Assembly (NCBI GenBank): GCA_964404395.1 | Contig: CAYOKA010000014.1 | Coordinates: 1-28,963, forward strand | Direction: 5' to 3' | Source: JAAYBT01 sp964404395 | Lineage (GTDB): Bacteria; Bacillota; Clostridia; Acetivibrionales; DTU013 | Length of the DNA stretch: 28,963 bases | In this document: piece by piece, positions 22,224 to 28,963 of the stretch | Position numbering within the stretch: the first letter of the stretch is position 1 | Layout of the letters: every line of letters begins with the position of its first letter | Notes under the pieces: model-generated | What the model was told of the DNA's origin: nothing | The model's input: the letters and a program-made list of their open reading frames with translations, nothing else | Databases searched by the model: none | Translations under genes and position numbers: made by a program

Positions 22224-24945
22224 AAGCATCTAGTTCCTCGAGAGTTTTTGCCCAGGAACCCCTCATGTTTTTTACAAAGTGCCGTGCCAGATTAGGGTCG
22301 AATTGTGTTCCTGCACATCTCTCTATTTCTTCAAGAGCCTCCTGAACTGACATGCCCTTGTGATATGGTCTGTCGTTTGTCATTGTGTCAAAGGCGTCAA
22401 CGATAGCCAGGATCCTGCATTCAAGTGGAATTTCGCGCTCCTTCAGGGAGTCCGGATATCCATTTCCGTCCCAGTGCTCATGATGGTGAAGGATTAATTC
22501 CGCAATGGTGACAAGCTCTCTTGAACGGCTTGCAATATTATAGCCTGTTTTCACATGGAGCTTCATTCTCTCATATTCTTTTTGGCTAAGCTTTGCGGGC
22601 TTATTTAATATTTCATCGGGCACTCCTATCTTTCCAATATCATGAACCTTAGACAGCAGTACAAGATTTCTCGTCTGCTTATCATGCAGGTTCATTGAAG
22701 CAGCCATAAGCATGCATAATTCGGATATCCTTTCCACATGCCCCTGTGAAACGTAATCTTTTTCAGACAAGGCTGTCAGCAGCATATCAATTACTTTGCT
22801 TTTTTCACTGCTTGTCTGGCTCATTTTATAGCGGTACATCTCGTCATCCGCCCTGCGGTAGATACTATAAATATCTTCATTGCTATCCTCGCCGGAGGAC
22901 GCAATTCCAATCGACATGCTGATTGGAACCATAGGCTTGCAGTTGTTGAAGACCTCTGTCGCCTTTACAATCTGATCGGCCTTTTTTTGAGCCTCAAACA
23001 ATGTGGTGTTAGGGAGGATTATGCAAAATTCATCTCCGCCAATCCTTGAGATAGAGGTGTTCAAGTCAAACACCCCAGTGAGGATGGCGGCTGCCTCCTT
23101 CAGCAGATTATCACCGGCATCGTGTCCAAAGGTGTCATTGGTTATTTTTAGGCCGTCTATATCAATGGCTATGATGCTTAGCGGTGTTACTAAATCCATC
23201 ATGCTATTCATTTCAACCATGGTTTCCTCAAAATAAGGTCTGCTGTAAAAACCGGTCATGACATCTGTATAGGATTGCCGTCTGATGGTGTCTTCAGCTT
23301 TTTTCATCATAGTTATATCAGAAAAAATAATACATAGATGGTCTTTCTTTGGAGAGAATGCAGATATCCTATACCATTTATCATCGAGTCGCATTGTATT
23401 GTATTGATACTTCCATTCGCGTGTAGCAGCAGCTTCGGCATGGGCATCAGTGTGGTGCAGGGAACCAATTTCTTCGGTGTTTTCTGCGAAGGATTTTATG
23501 GCGTCAAGGTTCAAGCACCTTACAGCAGGATAAAGAGTAAACAAATTGACACCGATTAATGCTTCACGGGAGAGGCCGGTATCTTTTGCAAATGCATTAT
23601 TAGTCTCAAGTATAGTGCAGCTTGCTACCAGCCCGTCCGAGCCGTAATCCAGCTTATTATATGTGAAGCCATCAGTCATATTAGTAAATAGTGAATTGTA
23701 ATTTGTTTCATTATCTTTGTAATGTAATTCAAGAGATTTATAGACGGACTTCAAGTCCCTGACTACATAAATGAGTAACACTACCATAAAGTAAAGCATA
23801 CCGGCATAGCTAATTTTGATATAGGGCTGCGCCGGTGATGTATAGAAGAACATTCCATAGCCATCTACTATCCCGGTGAACCCGAGAGCAAGTATTCCTG
23901 AAAGCAGCGGTAAGGCATTTTTTTCGTCTTTAGTTACCGCCCTTATGGTAATAAATATGAAATACATGGTCGTAAAGCCCAGGAATATGCTAAATATTTT
24001 ATCAAAACAAAGTGAAGACATCAGGTTTGCCATGTCAAAGGTAAAAGCAACAGCGGCCATTGTTGCATAAATGATCCATTGTATACGCAGTATTTTGCGC
24101 TGTATGGCGGGCTCTGATGGGAGTGTTTTCTCAAGATAAATCAAAAGCCAAACAGGCGTCAGGAATATGAAGTAGTTTGCCATATAGATCGCTGAGACAG
24201 GCAAGCTAAAGAAAAGCTGAATAAGACTGCAATCGGCAATATACCAGCCGCCGATGAAAAGTGCCGTTAAGCCGAGAAACTTCAGGTTGTGCCAGCTTTT
24301 GTATCCAAATATATGGATTACTATAATACTCATGCCAATTGCCGTAAACAAGAAGCCGAAAATCAAATACACTATATTGCTTCCGAATATATCCAGATAG
24401 TGTGCACCTTCGCTACCCAATGCAATTTGCGACAAATAGCCGGTGTAATGCTCGAAAGGGGTATAGGTTTTTAGTAGAATTGTCTTACCGGCGTAATCCG
24501 GGGGTAATTGTGCAAAATGCCATATGCTGCCTACTGTTCTCACCTTATCGGGGCTATCGAAGCTTCCAAAGCTATATATTAGTTGGTCCTCCAGGTATAC
24601 CTGAACAGATTGCTGCGGAGCGCGGAATCTGAAGGATGCATCATTTATGTTAGTGTCCGGAAGTGGTACTTTTATTTGGATTGTGTGGCATGCTCGTGGG
24701 TTTGAGGGTCTCCCCGGAAATTGGAAGTCTATCCAGCCGTCTTCTGAAGAGTAAGGGTTAGGCGGATTACCCCATCGATACTGCCATCCCGTAGTTATCT
24801 TTATTGTCTCGGCGTCCTGTCCGATAACGTTTTGTGCGGATACCCGGTGGTCAAGGTCAAAAATGAACACCAAGAATATGAAGGAAAATACAAGAAAAAA
24901 GATTATGAGAGCAATTGCTAATGTAAATTGCCTTTTCTTTATCAT
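22180..24945 (-). CDS. Membrane PAS-GGDEF-HD-GYP cyclic-di-GMP signalling protein
   Basis: This 921-residue protein has, in order, one N-terminal helix (8-29), an outer domain of about 150 residues resembling 7TMR-DISM sensors (WIDFQFPGRP, VQVYLEDQLIYSFGSF), 7-8 membrane helices (about 189-395), a PAS-like domain (about 413-550), a diguanylate cyclase domain with intact GGDEF (636-640) and IDIDGLKITNDTFGHDAGD, and an HD-GYP phosphodiesterase domain with HDIGK (768-772) and HHEHWDGNGYP (821-831). No RxxD inhibitory site precedes GGDEF. Both activities look intact, so it may make and degrade c-di-GMP, switched by an outer signal. GGGAGT on the minus strand precedes ATG 24945. Its end overlaps mrfB by 44 bp. 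Confidence 0.92.
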   Translation of the reverse strand: MIKKRQFTLAIALIIFFLVFSFIFLVFIFDLDHRVSAQNVIGQDAETIKITTGWQYRWGNPPNPYSSEDGWIDFQFPGRPSNPRACHTIQIKVPLPDTNINDASFRFRAPQQSVQVYLEDQLIYSFGSFDSPDKVRTVGSIWHFAQLPPDYAGKTILLKTYTPFEHYTGYLSQIALGSEGAHYLDIFGSNIVYLIFGFLFTAIGMSIIVIHIFGYKSWHNLKFLGLTALFIGGWYIADCSLIQLFFSLPVSAIYMANYFIFLTPVWLLIYLEKTLPSEPAIQRKILRIQWIIYATMAAVAFTFDMANLMSSLCFDKIFSIFLGFTTMYFIFITIRAVTKDEKNALPLLSGILALGFTGIVDGYGMFFYTSPAQPYIKISYAGMLYFMVVLLIYVVRDLKSVYKSLELHYKDNETNYNSLFTNMTDGFTYNKLDYGSDGLVASCTILETNNAFAKDTGLSREALIGVNLFTLYPAVRCLNLDAIKSFAENTEEIGSLHHTDAHAEAAATREWKYQYNTMRLDDKWYRISAFSPKKDHLCIIFSDITMMKKAEDTIRRQSYTDVMTGFYSRPYFEETMVEMNSMMDLVTPLSIIAIDIDGLKITNDTFGHDAGDNLLKEAAAILTGVFDLNTSISRIGGDEFCIILPNTTLFEAQKKADQIVKATEVFNNCKPMVPISMSIGIASSGEDSNEDIYSIYRRADDEMYRYKMSQTSSEKSKVIDMLLTALSEKDYVSQGHVERISELCMLMAASMNLHDKQTRNLVLLSKVHDIGKIGVPDEILNKPAKLSQKEYERMKLHVKTGYNIASRSRELVTIAELILHHHEHWDGNGYPDSLKEREIPLECRILAIVDAFDTMTNDRPYHKGMSVQEALEEIERCAGTQFDPNLARHFVKNMRGSWAKTLEELDASKHPDAPGQHEASS

Positions 24946-25059
24946 TAGTGACTCCCTACATAGTTAATGTCTTTATATTAACAAACATTATTAATCATAC
25001 CAGTAAATCACAAAAAAATAAAGCATATTAATAAATATTTATAATAGTAATTAACAGGA

Positions 25060-26643
25060 ATGAACTTGTGGGGCAAAAATGTGCGTAAGTCTTTTATAGG
25101 TGGAGCAATTATTCTGATGGGAGCCGGACTGATTACAAGACTCCTTGGATTTATTTATAGAATTTATCTGTCTAACCTAATCGGAGCCGAGGGTATGGGG
25201 CTGCATCAATTGATTGTGCCTGTTTATACTGCTGTGGTGCTGACGATAACCTCCGGAATTACTATAGCCGTATCAAAAATGGTTGCGGAACAGAAGGCCA
25301 AAAACAACAAAGCCGGCTATGGCAGAATTACTGCATGTGCGCTTGTTATTGTTACGGTAGTTGGAGTGATTGTGTCCGCAATTATACTTCTTAATGTAAA
25401 TTTAGTCAGCATAAGGATACTCGGCGACGAGAGAACACGAAACTCACTGCTGGTTCTTGTGCCCTGTCTGCCGGCAGTGGTTGCTGCAGCAGCATTGAAG
25501 GGCTATTTCTACGGATTACAGGAGGTTGTTCCTACAGCATACTCCCAGGTAGCTGAGCAAACTGCAAAAATCGTGATTATTTTTCTTTTTTCAGGAGGCA
25601 TAATGGGGAAGGGTGCGGAATATGCCTGCACTGTTGCGACATTTTCCGCTGCGGCGGGAGAAATAGTAAATCTTGTGGTTCTGTACTGTGTGTATATTTT
25701 TAAGGAAAGAGGCTCTGCGAAGTCGTACACAAAAGCCGGAAAAGGGCTCAGGAACCGAAAAATATTTGCAAATTTGTTAAGATCTGCAGTTCCTGTTTCA
25801 GCCAACAGAATGGTCATGTCAACACTGACTGCAGTTGAACACATAATGATTCCTGTAATGCTTGGAGTTGGGGGACTGGATAGCAAAAGCAGCATGGAAG
25901 TGTTTGGACGCCTCACAGGTATGGTGCTTCCTCTTATCATGTTCCCGTCTCTGGTCACAAACTCGCTGGCAACAACGCTTGTACCGGCAATTTCCGAGTC
26001 TGTTTCACAAAAGAATTATAGAGCGGTCAATTATCGAATTTCAAAATCTATTCAGATAACATTTGTACTGGGAATTATCTTTACTGCACTATTTATCAGC
26101 TACTCCAATGAAATCGGTGCATTGGTTTACAGACGTGAGAAAATCGGAGATCTACTACTGATGATGTCCTTCTCATGCGTATTTGTCTATCTCCAGCAGA
26201 CGCTGACAGGAATATTGAACGGGCTTGGAAAGCAGGGAATCCTTCTAAGGAATACCATAATTGGTTCGGTCTTGAGGATTGGCGCAGTTTACTTTTTAAT
26301 ACCGCTCTTTGGCATTAAGGGCTATATATGTGTTTTTACGATTAGCCTTATCGTTGCAGAAGGCTTTAATTTAGTTACAATACACCATATTACCGGCCTT
26401 GTCTTTGATCTTAGAGAATGGCTACTGAAGCCTGGTCTAATTGGTATCATAATGGTACTAATCGGAAGATACCTGCTCCATTTTTACATAATATTTAGTC
26501 AGGCGGAGGCCCTTGTCACGTTGTTGGCATTAGCCACAAACATTCTGGTTGCCGTGTTTTTTATGGTATTAACCGGAATATTGAAGCCAAGGGAGCTTAT
26601 AAATATTTTCGGTAGCAAAAAGGCTGAGGGGTTTCTTAGATAA
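25060..26643 (+). CDS. SpoVB/MurJ-like polysaccharide or lipid-II flippase
   Basis: This 527-residue, multi-pass (about 14 helices) membrane protein belongs to the MOP/MATE superfamily. The N-terminal RLLGFIYRIYLSNLIGAEGMGLHQLIVPVY and ITIAVSKMVAEQ match the stage V sporulation protein B family. Other family segments are VPVSANRMVMSTLTAVEH, MFPSLVTNSLATTLVPAISE and LNGLGKQGILLRNTI. SpoVB-type proteins flip cell-wall precursors, often during spore cortex formation; clostridia have several paralogues, so the exact role is uncertain. ATG 25060 has only a weak AGGA directly before it. TATAAT (25040-25045) is a possible -10 without a clear -35. It is divergent from the c-di-GMP gene and followed by the hsp gene. 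Confidence 0.82.
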   Translation: MNLWGKNVRKSFIGGAIILMGAGLITRLLGFIYRIYLSNLIGAEGMGLHQLIVPVYTAVVLTITSGITIAVSKMVAEQKAKNNKAGYGRITACALVIVTVVGVIVSAIILLNVNLVSIRILGDERTRNSLLVLVPCLPAVVAAAALKGYFYGLQEVVPTAYSQVAEQTAKIVIIFLFSGGIMGKGAEYACTVATFSAAAGEIVNLVVLYCVYIFKERGSAKSYTKAGKGLRNRKIFANLLRSAVPVSANRMVMSTLTAVEHIMIPVMLGVGGLDSKSSMEVFGRLTGMVLPLIMFPSLVTNSLATTLVPAISESVSQKNYRAVNYRISKSIQITFVLGIIFTALFISYSNEIGALVYRREKIGDLLLMMSFSCVFVYLQQTLTGILNGLGKQGILLRNTIIGSVLRIGAVYFLIPLFGIKGYICVFTISLIVAEGFNLVTIHHITGLVFDLREWLLKPGLIGIIMVLIGRYLLHFYIIFSQAEALVTLLALATNILVAVFFMVLTGILKPRELINIFGSKKAEGFLR

Positions 26644-26724
26644 TTTCAATAAAACGACGAAAAATTTAGATATAGTAAGATTTGGGGGGATATACGAAGA
26701 AAACACAAATTCTTTAACCCCTAA

Positions 26725-26741
26725 GGTCAAAGATAGTCAAA
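26725..26741. promoter_or_regulatory. CtsR operator 1
   Basis: GGTCAAA-GAT-AGTCAAA is an exact match to the CtsR tandem heptad RGTCAAA-NAN-RGTCAAA. It ends 8 bp before the -35 of the hsp promoter, so CtsR would bind next to RNA polymerase. Confidence 0.85.
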
Positions 26742-26748
26742 ATCAGAC

Positions 26749-26777
26749 TTGCAATATTTTCTAAGAAACCGTATAAT
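26749..26777 (+). promoter_or_regulatory. Promoter of the small heat-shock gene
   Basis: TTGCAA (26749-26754), 17 bp, TATAAT (26772-26777): a near-consensus sigma-A promoter lying between two CtsR boxes and about 100 bp before the start codon. Confidence 0.85.
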
Positions 26778-26785
26778 ATAACTAA

Positions 26786-26802
26786 GGTCAAAGATAGTCA
26801 AA
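26786..26802. promoter_or_regulatory. CtsR operator 2
   Basis: GGTCAAA-GAT-AGTCAAA, identical in sequence to operator 1 and 61 bp from it. It covers the expected transcription start, where bound CtsR would block initiation. Confidence 0.85.
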
Positions 26803-26874
26803 GACAGGACAAGAAGGAACAAGCTATCTGAGACGTTAACATAGAATTACTAATATTTTCCGGAGGTGTTATAT

Positions 26875-27327
26875 ATGTTTGGATTAGTACCATTTAGCAG
26901 AAGGACAAGTGATTTAGCAAGAAGGAACAACGCATTTAGCTTAGAAAATTTCTTCGATGATTTTTTCAATGATTCCTTAACAACCGGTTTTTTCACCACG
27001 GCACATCCCATTAGGGCAGATGTTCGTGAAAACGAAAAGGAATACATTGTAGAGGCCGATATGCCCGGTGTAAAAAAGGAAGATATCAAGCTTGAGTTGA
27101 TGGATGGAGTACTTACCCTCGGTGTAGAGCACAATGAAGAAGTGAATGAGGAAAAAGACAATTACATCCGCAAGGAAAGAAAATACGGCTCTTACAGCAG
27201 AAGCTTCAGTGTCGACGGAGTAAATCAGGAGGGCGTTTCAGCTCAATATAATGATGGGGTGCTTAAGGTAACCCTGCCAAAGTCTGAAGAAGCTAAGCCA
27301 AAGACACACAGAATTGACATCAATTAA
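26875..27327 (+). CDS. hsp18: Small heat-shock protein, Hsp20/alpha-crystallin (Hsp18-like)
   Basis: This 150-residue ATP-independent holdase binds unfolding proteins in the cytoplasm. The N-terminus FGLVPFSRRT and ENFFDDFFND is typical of clostridial Hsp18. The alpha-crystallin domain runs from about residue 40: IRADVRENEKEYIVEADMPG, VKKEDIKLELMDGVLTLGVE, YGSYSRSFSVDGVN, and YNDGVLKVTLPKSE. ATG 26875 is chosen because GGAGGTG (26862-26868) lies 6 bp upstream; the GTG at 26866 is part of that site. Expression is predicted to be CtsR-repressed and heat-induced from the two flanking operators. It is a single gene, convergent with the next. Confidence 0.95.
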   Translation: MFGLVPFSRRTSDLARRNNAFSLENFFDDFFNDSLTTGFFTTAHPIRADVRENEKEYIVEADMPGVKKEDIKLELMDGVLTLGVEHNEEVNEEKDNYIRKERKYGSYSRSFSVDGVNQEGVSAQYNDGVLKVTLPKSEEAKPKTHRIDIN

Positions 27328-27362
27328 GGCAAAAGCCTTAACTAAGAATTGGCGAAAGCCAA
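27324..27362 (+). terminator. Two short hairpins after the heat-shock gene
   Basis: TTAAGGC-AAAA-GCCTTAA (27324-27341) spans the stop codon. TTGGC-GAAA-GCCAA (27349-27362) has a GNRA tetraloop. No T-run follows either one, so they may be RNA-stabilising ends or a weak terminator. Confidence 0.4.
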
Positions 27363-27396
27363 GGGGCAAACGACAGCTAAGGAACTATATCATAAA

Positions 27397-28881
27397 CTAA
27401 GAATCTTGTGGAGACAAAGGGGGCAGGCTTTCTGTCTCCTTTTCTTCATGTACTTTTTCGGCACTTGAATTATTTATCAGCTTCAGCGATGTGAATAGTA
27501 TTGCTGCAACAATCCAGAACATAAACAGGATTCTGTTATAGAACCAGACATGGTCAGCAAGGCCCATTACAGCAAGACCTGCTATTGCTGATAGGGACGC
27601 TGCCAAAATATTGTTTAGAGCAGGATTTTTCTTTTTGTGGAATGCTGCATAAGTATTACGCGTCATTCTGAAGCCCATCAGAACGAATGTCAGTATAGCG
27701 ATTATTCCTGCCTCGGACCATATCTGAAGGAAAAGATTGTGGGTATGTGCGACATTTGTCAGCCCGAAGCTTTTATACCTGTTGAAAATTACATTCCATA
27801 CCCTTGTGCCGAGCCCTACACCGGTCGTCCAGTAATCCTTGAGCATTGAAACGGTCGAATCAAGTATTTGCTTCCTATAGAGTGCGGATTTGTCATTTGG
27901 GTTAACAATGGTTCTAATTCTATTATATATTGGCGCAGGCAAAAAAGGCAGAGCGATCATACCAAGTACTAAAAATACAGGTATTAGTTTCTTATTCCAG
28001 AAGAACAGAAAAACAAAGGTGGAAACTGCAACTGCCACCCAGGAGGCTCTAGTGCCGGTTTTGAACAACACCAGAATCACCGGTATCAGCGTTATTGCCC
28101 AGAAAAGCTTTTTATACAAGGGCTTTTCATTTAGGATGAGTACAATAAAAAAGGGTATCGTTAGTACAAGCAGCTCTCCGTAAATATTCGGGTTGCCCAT
28201 GGTCGAGTACACCCTGCCGCCCAGATCCTGACTAATTGCCAGATCCGTAAAAGCCGGATCCACCTGGATGCCGACAATTTTCCATTGGTATATTCCATAG
28301 AGAGCCGTCAAAAAGGTTCCAATGGAGATGAGTTTAATCAGCATGTTTAGATGATCGTAGGTCTGAATTGAGCTTATAATGATTATCATAGTCAGAAAGG
28401 TTATGAAATAGTATATCAAGTAATTAAGGCTGTCTCTGAAGAACAAGGAAGTCAGGCCTGCCATCATAATGCTCAGGAAAAAGAGGACTGTGCTGTAATC
28501 CAATGAAGCCATATCGAAGTTACTTTTTGGACTGATCATTGTTTTAAACACAAAAACCACAAATAGCAAAATGGTCATATAAACGCTGTACTCGTTGTGC
28601 CATCGGTGATGGGGAATGACCATGGTGATAATCAGGTAAAACCCGATAAGGATATGAATCCTATCGGTCAGAAACCGTAAAGCTCTAGTGAGGACGCTGC
28701 CCTCAAAGACACGCTGGAAGCGGCCGTATAAAAGTTTCAGAAGGCGGCAGGGTCCGTTAAGTATCCAATCAAGGGCTACAGAGAAAATACTGTTTGTCCA
28801 GAGCTTCTGAACATTATCAGCACCCTTGATGTAGTTCAATATTTTACTGCTGCTTATTGTATTGTGAAAAAAGTTTTTCAT
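27397..28881 (-). CDS. O-antigen ligase/polymerase (Wzy)-like membrane protein
   Basis: This 494-residue protein has about 11-12 membrane helices and the Wzy_C/WaaL-type region: YSTMGNPNIYGELL, LVLFKTGTRASWVAVAV (the conserved Arg/Ser segment), the large outer loop with KDYWTTGVGLGTRVWN, and AHTHNLFLQIWSEAGI with the conserved His. Such proteins join or polymerise lipid-linked glycans at the outer face of the membrane. In a Gram-positive host the product is probably a cell-surface polysaccharide or glycosylation, not lipopolysaccharide. GAAGGA lies 6 bp before ATG 28881. The first 75 residues are a non-conserved, mostly cytoplasmic extension. It may follow another minus-strand gene at the window edge. 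Confidence 0.88.
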   Translation of the reverse strand: MKNFFHNTISSSKILNYIKGADNVQKLWTNSIFSVALDWILNGPCRLLKLLYGRFQRVFEGSVLTRALRFLTDRIHILIGFYLIITMVIPHHRWHNEYSVYMTILLFVVFVFKTMISPKSNFDMASLDYSTVLFFLSIMMAGLTSLFFRDSLNYLIYYFITFLTMIIIISSIQTYDHLNMLIKLISIGTFLTALYGIYQWKIVGIQVDPAFTDLAISQDLGGRVYSTMGNPNIYGELLVLTIPFFIVLILNEKPLYKKLFWAITLIPVILVLFKTGTRASWVAVAVSTFVFLFFWNKKLIPVFLVLGMIALPFLPAPIYNRIRTIVNPNDKSALYRKQILDSTVSMLKDYWTTGVGLGTRVWNVIFNRYKSFGLTNVAHTHNLFLQIWSEAGIIAILTFVLMGFRMTRNTYAAFHKKKNPALNNILAASLSAIAGLAVMGLADHVWFYNRILFMFWIVAAILFTSLKLINNSSAEKVHEEKETESLPPLSPQDS

Positions 28882-28898
28882 AATAATCCTTCACACCA

Positions 28899-28963
28899 TT
28901 ATTGTGCCTTAGCGATATCAGATATCCTTCCGGCTACGAATGTGCTCTTCCCAGCATATATGT
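28899..28963 (-). CDS. Possible C-terminal end of an upstream minus-strand gene
   Basis: A minus-strand frame is open from the window edge to TAA at 28899-28901 and reads IYAGKSTFVAGRISDIAKAQ. It would end 17 bp before the start of the Wzy-like gene, a normal operon spacing. Twenty codons are too few to exclude chance, and no family can be assigned. Confidence 0.3.
   Translation of the reverse strand, partial: IYAGKSTFVAGRISDIAKAQ

Noticed and set aside
1..28963. CRISPR array, rRNA operon, insertion sequence or prophage
   Set aside because: No regularly spaced repeats, rRNA signatures, transposase, integrase or phage structural genes were seen in the window.

Overview
The window looks like the chromosome of a spore-forming, Gram-positive anaerobe of the Clostridia. 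The evidence is a FloA flotillin, the IscU-like/GGGtGRT pair typical of clostridia, a SpoVB-type flippase, a Bacillus-like MrfA/MrfB repair pair, CtsR-type heat-shock operators, strong AAGGAG/GGAGG ribosome binding sites and moderate G+C. The species cannot be named from the sequence alone.

Layout. 1-640: the 3' end of floA and a small unknown gene. 729-2660 (minus): branching enzyme glgB, divergent from an unknown 197-residue gene (2851-3444). 3656-5367: an IscU-like scaffold and a GGGtGRT protein, an orphan pair probably linked to Fe-S metabolism. 5428-6486 (minus): class I mannose-6-phosphate isomerase. 6660-12344: a five-gene ABC export operon made of an ATPase, a large membrane-anchored outer protein, two ABC-2 permeases and a multi-pass membrane protein.

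12559-16834 is an A+T-rich defence island. Three genes run rightward: a Vsr-like nuclease lacking the usual zinc ligands, a Sau3AI/MutH-type GATC endonuclease, and a PUA-like plus NucS-like nuclease. They converge on a leftward cytosine-C5 methyltransferase. The methyltransferase promoter carries a perfect palindrome, CGAACGATCGTTCG, that combines a Gram-positive LexA-box layout with the predicted GATC target. About 600 bp without a protein gene follow. They hold a 151-nt element (17089-17239) that folds into a long stem carrying two hairpins, a candidate structured RNA or dispersed palindromic element.

17436-22223: tRNA-Arg(CCG), dusB, and the mitomycin-repair pair mrfA (helicase) and mrfB (exonuclease). 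A degenerate LexA-like site sits after the mrfA promoter. The region ends in a tail-to-tail overlap with a membrane PAS-GGDEF-HD-GYP cyclic-di-GMP protein (22180-24945, minus). 25060-26643: a SpoVB/MurJ-like flippase. 26725-27327: a small heat-shock gene whose promoter is bracketed by two CtsR boxes. 27397-28881 (minus): an O-antigen ligase/polymerase-like protein, possibly preceded by the tail of another gene at the right edge.

The most interesting parts are the four-gene GATC restriction-modification and mismatch-nuclease island with its palindromic operator, and the unexplained structured element beside it. All assignments come from reading motifs; no database search was run.
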